64,000 bases of DNA from Jacaranda mimosifolia. Its lineage: Eukaryota > Streptophyta > Magnoliopsida > Lamiales > Bignoniaceae. The position numbers were made by a program, and so were the translations under genes. Within the stretch, counting starts at the first letter, position 1. The number at the start of each line of letters is the position of its first letter. Location of the stretch: the NCBI GenBank assembly GCA_018894105.1, contig CM032122.1:21549674-21613673 (forward strand), written 5' to 3'. The notes under the pieces were generated by a model. The model worked only from the letters and a program-made list of their open reading frames with translations, had not been told where the DNA came from and ran no database searches. Positions 57,915-64,000 of the stretch are shown in pieces.

Positions 57915-58689
57915 TGTATTGGGCTGAAATCCAGTTCAATCGACAAGGTGGAGGTCGAAGAGAGTGCTTCCGAAGTAACGGGGTCGAGTCCTACAATCAA
58001 CAGCAAATTTCAGGCTAGCCAAAGTGTGCCCTCAGTTAAGGCACTCTGACGCTCAAGTCAGTATATATTAACTAGAAGACAGTGCAACAAAGTGAGAGCT
58101 TTAGAATGGAAAATGGTATACCCTGTTGAAGGCTAGCATTGAGGTATTTATAGCCTTTCCAATGTGGTTGATATCTATATGATGCCCTTGTTGCACAGAA
58201 GGAGCTCGTGTCCTTGCTTGGTGACCTTTAAGTCTCCAGGTAGCGCGGCCTCCAGCTACCTGGGACAAGGTGGTACACTGGAGGGGTGCACTAGCCTGGC
58301 ACGACTGGAAAAGGTAGTACTGTGGTGGCATGCATCATTAATGTGAAGACATACTGCCTGGCAGAGCATTCAATGAGGATGAGAGGTTGTCGTCCAAATT
58401 CGACCTCTATGGTCGATCTAAGTACCTCTGCGAGACATCACTACAGACTCTGGTCGACAAGGTGCAACTCCGTTGTATTTGAGTCTCTTTAGTTGAAGGC
58501 TGAGCATAGCACTCCTGATGGCAGTCCATCATAACCTGGTCGATAGAGCATGTGTTATACCATGAGGTCGACATTCGGTCGATAATGCGGCCGGCCCAAA
58601 ACAAATAATTGGGCCATCTCTGGTCTAATCAAGGCTAATTTGACTCTAGTCGAGTGTTATTGGGATGGCTATTGGGCTATTCCATATCA
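57915..58689 (-). repeat. 3' LTR of the Tat-type element
   Basis: On the minus strand it starts TGATATGGAATAGCCC directly after a G-rich purine tract and is taken to end GATTTCAGCCCAATACA. A TATA box lies inside. The right edge is firm (polypurine tract); the left edge is inferred from the usual CA end, because the other LTR is not in the window. ORFs inside on both strands are chance. Confidence 0.65.
58145..58152 (-). promoter_or_regulatory. Tat-type LTR TATA box
   Basis: Minus strand GGCTATAAATACC, about 540 bp into the LTR, fits a U3 promoter. Confidence 0.55.
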
Positions 58690-58709
58690 TGAGTCCCCCC
58701 ACTTCCAAG
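58690..58709 (-). other. Polypurine tract of the Tat-type element
   Basis: Minus strand CTTGGAAGTGGGGGGACTCA adjoins the LTR start. Confidence 0.75.
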
Positions 58710-58881
58710 TCCTAGTCGAGATTATCAACGAGAATGAATAAAGAGTAGCTAAGCCATGCAAACTGGGTATGAGCGACCAGGGTTTGGGGCATTTAATGCG
58801 GCTATTACACTGGGTCGCATGAAGCGTCAGGCGATGGCTGCATAATAATTGCAATTGTTTAGGTTACGACCGACCGAGGCT

Positions 58882-58890
58882 TATAAATAG
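58882..58890 (+). promoter_or_regulatory. TATA box for the antisense ORF
   Basis: GCTTATAAATAGGCGC on the plus strand is a near-ideal plant TATA box. It is about 170 bp before the ATG at 59050 and about 190 bp inside the element from the 3' LTR. It would drive transcription opposite to the retrotransposon. Confidence 0.6.
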
Positions 58891-59049
58891 GCGCAATAAA
58901 AATTCCCATTTTTACTTTTATAGCATTCTGTGAGGTCGAGTCAAGCATTTCACTGCATTTACTGCCAACTGCATTCTACTTTAAACTCTCAAACCGTGTA
59001 AGTCCTTCGTAACCTTTTGCTATATTTCAATCGCACAATTTTACCAGTC

Positions 59050-61494
59050 ATGTTAAGTGCCTTTAGTAACAATGATACTCAGGGGAGTAATAGCGAAGTG
59101 ACTAGGTTAGATTGGGCTCCTACCAGGAGGAGAGTAACTCGACTAGCGAGTCTAATAGCTCTTCTAGTGATAGCTCGACCTCTAGCAGTTCTAGCAATAA
59201 TCGAATTGGTGCCAAGGCTGAGGCTGGGCCAAGTCATCCGCTTGTTTCCTCTAGTCAGCTGTTCACCCCCAACTACTATAGCGAGATTATATCGAGAGTG
59301 ACTAAGGGGGGGTCTCGACCTTATGAGGCAGTTATACCACATTTCTCGAAAGCTCGAATTCATTGTTCCCTGGCCTAATGATAGAATGCATCGACCTCCT
59401 ATCGGCTATATCACTATTTTTGAGGATGCCCTTAGATGTGGGCTTAGGTTTCCAATCGCCCAACCAATAGTTGAGCTTCTAACAGGCCTCCAGGTTTGCA
59501 TCACCCAGCTACTACCAAACTATTTTTTGACCATATATAGCTTTGTCATCTTTATGCATGTTCATAACCAGCCCCCAGCCTTCACAAACTTTAGCAACTT
59601 GCTCCATCTCCACATGTCATGGAAGTTAGAGAATACTGAGGAGTCGGGCTTTTATTACCTCACGGTCCACCCTCATCGAAAGTTTTTAGTGACCCCTACT
59701 TCTTCATTCGACCAGAATTGGAAATCCCATTACCTCTTTATTTGATCTCCGAGCGGGGTCGGATTCAATATACCTAGGGGCTAGATGAGGGGTCATATCA
59801 ACATGCTTGGGAACAAAACCCCAACCTGGTCCAACATATTTATCAGGGATTTAGTTGAGCTTGGGTAAATAGAGGCCTCGGAGTGTGTTGAGGAAAGAAA
59901 TTTGGTGTTGGCAGGCTTATAGCCTGCTTAGCTCGATTTGCCCGTGGATGCTTGACTAGCTACATGTTCTCATGAATTCTTTTCACACTGAATTGCTTAT
60001 CATTCTGGTCAAGTTATGTTAACTTCGTTCTCCCTTTGCAGATTGAGAAGAAGTCATGAATTATGTGCACCGGCAGACCATTGCCCATCGACAGGGGCTT
60101 CAAGAGTGTTGACAAGCGTCTGCTCAATGATAGGCCACCGGTCAGGAAGCCCCTTCACCACCAGTGACTCTGGCAGTTCTACCTCCTCCCACAGTCATTC
60201 ATGTGGCTCCGATCGAGCTGAGCAGGCTCATTCCTTATTGGAGATGGTTCATGGCCGAGTAGGGAAAGCCTGTGCAAAAGAAAATAATGGCCGAGAAAGA
60301 TAAAGGCAAGGCCACCTCAACTAGCCCGATGGGGGCATCTTTGTTTGGAAATCACTCCGACGATGAGTATTTCTCTCTTCCCAGCATTTTCTTTCCACGT
60401 TTGGAATCGAGCTAGGGATTCACAATTTGGACTAGATAATACTGGCCAGGTCGACTGGATGAGCCCTGTTGAAGGCCAAGATAGCTGGGTTGTTTATGTC
60501 CGATCAAAAAAGGTTACTCGAGCTAAGCTAGCTGAACATGCTGAAGGCGTTCGCTTACTATGCGAATATGGTAAGTATTTGGTCGAGTTTTTATTTTTGC
60601 CTTGTCCGTGTGCGATCTCATCAACTAAACTTGTCATTAATACTATTCTAGGTAAACCAGATAGGCTACCATATGTATCAAAGGTCGGAGCTAGCCCTTG
60701 GCAACTGCGAGGAGCTCCAGAAGGAACAAGGCGACGTTGAGGTGGCCAATACCGAGTTGGAATCTATAGTCGAGAATTAAATAGTTTGACAAAGAGCTCG
60801 AGCCTAAGGATGCAGAGCTCTTGGTGGCGGTGGCTAAAAAAAGCAAACTGGAGGAGTAGCTGAGGAAGGCCAGGCTTAAGGGTGAGGCCTCATATAATAT
60901 TAGTCGAACATATGGATACAACAGCGACCAAGTATGCTCGGGATGAGTTTTCCTTGTACCTCCTAACATTCGATGAGAGGTTGTGTAGTAGTTCATGTTG
61001 TGCTCAATGTTTCAAGATAAGAGCATTGTATTCTCTCTCGATGATGTAAAGGAGGCATTCGAGAAAGTCATGAAACAACTCGAATTTCTGGGCTATAAGA
61101 TTCGACCTGAGGATAAAGAGTGCATCAGCCTACACTGCACTGAACAGCTTGAGAAGTATCCCAATGAGCCCCTGGCTGAGGAGGATCCACCAGCGTTTAG
61201 AGTGGTTGTTGCTCCGCACCATAAGGTGGTCGAGGTAGCTAAAGAGTTTGCCTTTGCCAACGACTTTATGTTCGAGGTTAATTAAGGCAAAGTCAATGTG
61301 CCGCCCTATTTTTTCCCATTGGGAATACATTTTTATCAGATGAACCAAGGCCCTCTCAACTAGTTGTGGTGATCCAGCAAGATATAGGGAGACCTCAAGT
61401 CGTAGTGCCAGTGTCTTCTGGCGACGAGCTGGATCAGGCTATCAATGAGGCTGCCGCCGAAGAGTCAAGAGCTGAAGGGGCTGGCTCAAGATGA
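59050..61494 (+). pseudogene. Antisense ORF of the Tat-type element (Transposase_28-like domain), with introns
   Basis: The start MLSAFSNNDTQGSNSEV (59050) leads, after a frame change near 59110, into a Ser-rich acidic stretch (59112-59340). After another near 59360 it enters a domain with HRPPIGYITIFEDALRCGL, RFPIAQPIVELL and a final NWKSHYLF (59390-59740). That is the pattern of the putative gypsy-type transposon domain PF04195 (Transposase_28). An acceptor TCCCTTTGCAG ends near 60041. A second intron, 60571-60651, has donor GTAAGT and acceptor TATTCTAG. A heptad-rich stretch (EELQKEQGDVEVANTELES) follows, then FSLYLLTFDER and the open piece 60995-61285 (VKEAFEKVMKQLEFLGYKI). The last frame ends SRAEGAGSR at 61494. 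The role of such proteins is unknown. Several frameshifts show this copy is dead. Confidence 0.7.
60571..60651 (+). other. Probable intron of the antisense ORF
   Basis: GTAAGTATTTGG donor and TACTATTCTAG acceptor; 81 bp and T-rich. Splicing restores passage into the coiled-coil segment only in one frame, so phase is uncertain in this decayed copy. Confidence 0.5.
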
Positions 61495-61854
61495 GTCACT
61501 AGTTTTATTCTTATTTTATCTTTTTGTTTTGTTTGCCCTGCGAGGCATTGAAGTATATGTTATGTAAAAACTTTAGCGATTATGTGGTTAAATCTACCCC
61601 AATTCATTGAATAGGATTTTGTGCTCGTCAGTATGTACTATATTTATTTTTTTTAGATGATTTTCATTTTGTCCATTGCCAATTGTTAATAATCGATTCG
61701 ATCTCACATAAGAAATCACACAATGTTATGCCTAAATGAAGGAATTTAAGCAAGCTTACAGTCGATTGAAAAATTGATTAGCACAAAAATAACGGGATTC
61801 TTCCAAAATATTTATATCAAACTAAACCACTTTAAAACAAGCGTATTATTTATT
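61495..61854. other. Non-coding stretch after the antisense ORF
   Basis: AT-rich; probably the 3' UTR of the antisense transcript. No ORF. Confidence 0.45.
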
Positions 61855-62535
61855 GTCGACATCGATGTCGACTTAAACTACTTTTTCGTAATCAAACAAG
61901 TGTACTCTTTGACAACAAGGCCAAATAATTAATTGGGTGTGTACATCAATTTGGGCCCAAAGCCATAATTTATTGTTAATGAACGATTTGAGGTCGATTT
62001 TGCGATCGACGATAAATGACCCACTCGTGCTTTGGTGTGGACTAGAAAGCCTTGGTCCGCAGTTTGAAAAATAACAATGGGTCGACTTTTGGGGCGATCG
62101 CAAATGATTGATTTGTTTATTGAATTGGGCTAAGAAGCTTTTGATTTTGTGGTTTGAAACCATCGTGTTGTCGACTATGGGGTCGACTGTGAATGATCAA
62201 CTCGTTCGTTAGCTTGGGCCAGAAGCCTTAGTTTTTCAGTTTGAAATGGTTGTGTTGTCGACTACGAGGTCGAATGTGAACGATCAACTCGTTCATTAAC
62301 TTCTGCCAGAAGCCTTGGTTTTGCGGTTTGAAATTATCGTGTTGTCCACTACTAGGTCAACTGTGAACGATCAACTCGTTCGTTGACTTGGGCCAGAAGC
62401 CTTAGTTTGCAGTTTGAAGCCATTGTGCTGTCAACTACGAGGTCGACTGTGAACTATCAACTCATTCATTAACTGAGGCCAAAAGCCTTGGTATTGTAGT
62501 TTCAAACCGTCATTTTGTCGACTACGTGGTCGACT
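61855..62535. repeat. Tandem array of about 87-bp units in the Tat-type element
   Basis: The phrase GTCGACTAC-AGGTCGACTG followed by GAACGATCAACTCGTTC recurs at 61993, 62081, 62170, 62257, 62344, 62430 and 62517, spaced 88, 89, 87, 87, 86 and 87 bp. A more degraded unit starts near 61855-61905. GGGCCAGAAGCCTTAG-type text lies between. About 7.5 copies; the units have clearly diverged. Confidence 0.9.
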
Positions 62536-62640
62536 TTTAAACTTAGCTATTGGTGTGGATGAATGGTTGCATGAATCATAGATAGTTCTCATTAATTTAA
62601 AACCAAATTATGATACAGTTAGGTGGAGACTTTGGTCTCT

Positions 62641-63996
62641 TTATACATAAAACTTCTTCAAATTTATGGCTTTCCACGGTCGAGGGAAAGCATTGTTGTC
62701 CATGTTTGTAAGTCGATAGGCATTGTGCTTTGCTACCTTGATCACCGAGTATGGTCGTTCCCATTTTGAATCAAGTTTTCCATATTGTTCGATACTTTGA
62801 CTTTCTTGAGGACAAGGTCCCCTACTTTGAAGCTTCACGATCGAACTCCCTTGTTGTAATATTGGGCCATCTTCGACCTGTATCGTTGTATTGTTGTGTA
62901 TGCTTGTTGATGTAACTCATTAATTATCTCGAGGTCGAATTCTCTTTCAGAGTCATTTCTAATTAGGTTATAGTGGATTACTTGAGCAGTGTATTGTATT
63001 AGTTCTATTGGGATGACTGCTTCTGACTCATAAACCAAACTGTAAGGATTGTTACCTGTGGTCGTTCGAGAGATGATTCTATATGCCCAAAGTACTCTAG
63101 GAAGGTCATCCACCCAATTCACTCCAGTCCCTTCCAGTCGAACCTTGAGGTGGTCTAGGACAGTCCTGTTCGTGACCTCTGTTTGGCCATTAGCTTGTGG
63201 ATTTCCAACTTACGTGAAATGTTGTTGAATCCCAAGGCTTGTGCAATGGCTCCTCATACTCCTGCTCTAGAATTGTGTCACATTATCTGATGTTAGGACT
63301 TTAGGCAAACCCAAACGGCAAATAATGTTTTTCCATAAGAAACTTTTGATGGCCTCATTGGTTATCTTAGGAACTGTTTTTGCTCTCACCTACTTGGTAA
63401 AGTATCGACCGCAATGATCTTGAACTTTTATTGACCTGTGGTTTTTGGAAAAGAGCCGACTATATCTATTCCCCACTGGTCGAATGTCCATGTAACCTAA
63501 ACGAGCACAACGCTGCGGCTGGTCGGTGATGTATACTCGAGTAAAGCTAACAAGACGGGCATTTCTTGGCAAAGTTGACTGCATCGTTTAACAAGGTTGG
63601 CCAAAAGTATCCATATTTGATAAATTTGTGTGCAAACAATCGTCCTCCCGAATGGTTGCGGCAAATGCCCGAATGGACTTCATATAAGACTTCGCGGGCT
63701 TGCTTTAGAGTCAAGCACCTGAGCAGTGGTTTGAAAATCGACCTCCTATAAAGTTGGTTGTACTCATCGAGGGCGAACTTGCATGCTTGGCCTCTGAGCC
63801 TATGTGCTTCGTCTTTGTCCTCGCAAATTATGCTTTCTCTCAAATAAGTTTTTATTACGTCCTACCAGGAGGAAAGTACTTCTTCAATCTGCCCGACCAA
63901 GCTCTATTTACGGGCACTTATAATGGGTTTGTTGGCGGCCAAAAATATGATTGTCTTGTCTCTAGTCCCTTTCATCAAACTTGCGAATTTAGATAG
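62641..63996 (-). pseudogene. Tat-type pol, integrase part (decayed)
   Basis: Minus strand, 5' to 3'. Open piece 63843-63547 holds LYRRSIFKPLLRCL, then EVHSGICRNHSGGR, KFIKYGYFWPTL and KKCPSC, the H-H-C-C zinc-binding domain of integrase. After a frame change comes QWGIDIVGSFPK (first catalytic Asp), then, further on, NGQTEVTNRTVLDHLK (catalytic Glu region near 63190-63140). Open piece 63122-62835 has NWVDDLPRVLWAYR, TTTGNNPYSLVYESEAVIP and a closing MAQYYNKGVRS. Open piece 62838-62641 has GKLDSKWERPYSVIKV and AINLKKFYV, the integrase C-terminus. Stops and shifts break the chain between pieces. The protein would insert the cDNA copy into the genome. Confidence 0.85.
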
Positions 63997-64000
63997 CACA

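Larger units (their letters stand above)
57915..64000 (-). mobile_element. Tat-type Ty3/gypsy retrotransposon, 3' half, with antisense ORF
   Basis: The element reads right to left: integrase end of pol (63996-62641), non-coding DNA with an 87-bp tandem array (61855-62535), an opposite-strand ORF (59050-61494), a polypurine tract (58690-58709) and the 3' LTR (57915-58689). A long 3' region with an antisense ORF is a known feature of the Tat lineage (for example Grande and RIRE2). The 5' LTR, gag and reverse transcriptase lie beyond the window. Confidence 0.8.

Noticed and set aside
59079..59363. Minus-strand ORF over the antisense gene start
   Set aside because: Shadow of the Ser-rich coding strand; the Transposase_28-like reading is on the plus strand.
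61855..62535. CRISPR-like regular repeats
   Set aside because: The units are contiguous diverged 87-bp tandem repeats without unique spacers, in plant DNA inside a retrotransposon.

Overview
The window looks like repeat-rich nuclear DNA of a flowering plant, most likely a eudicot. It is AT-rich. Its recognisable coding matter is almost all transposable elements: CACTA (En/Spm), hAT non-autonomous elements, Ty1/copia, Ty3/gypsy and one tRNA-type SINE. The only convincing host gene is a small two-exon PRE/ILI1-type helix-loop-helix gene at 21.2-22.1 kb. The species cannot be named from the sequence.

Layout. 1-3356: the right-hand part of a CACTA element (CACTA-A) with a decayed Ptta/En/Spm-type gene, subterminal repeats and a CACTA terminus. 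3650-13830: a 10.2-kb LTR element whose LTRs are about 3.4 kb each and whose short interior holds only a decayed gag and a trace of protease (TR-GAG-like). A 636-bp hAT-type element sits in its 3' LTR only, and the 5' LTR keeps the empty site. 13.9-20.9 kb: AT-rich DNA built partly of old direct duplications. 21220-22134: the PRE-like gene, with a perfect G-box about 350 bp upstream. 23.7-25.8 kb: a duplicated segment, one copy of which carries a hAT-type element. 26139-30090: an apparently complete CACTA element (CACTA-B) flanked by the 3-bp duplication AGG.

30591 to about 50.3 kb is a nest. An old CACTA element has a Ptta-like 3' end on the minus strand near its left terminus and TNP2-associated DUF4218/DUF4216-like remnants on the plus strand. 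It is broken by a hAT-type element (31897-32691), a plus-strand copia element without integrase (33909-40287), and a minus-strand copia element without most of integrase and reverse transcriptase (41475-49339). The second copia sits inside the DUF4216-like exon, whose similarity resumes on its far side. A SINE with an 11-bp target duplication follows at 50434-50542, then a copia element with all domains (50980-55670).

57915-64000: the 3' half of a minus-strand Ty3/gypsy element of Tat type. It contains the end of pol (integrase), an array of about 87-bp tandem repeats, an opposite-strand ORF with its own TATA box and introns that carries a Transposase_28-like domain, a polypurine tract and the 3' LTR.

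All element ORFs are interrupted by stops or frameshifts, so the window reads as a graveyard of nested, mostly inactive elements around one small regulatory gene. Domain calls come from reading translations by eye; no database search was run. Boundaries given by terminal repeats and target duplications are firm; boundaries of decayed coding regions are approximate.
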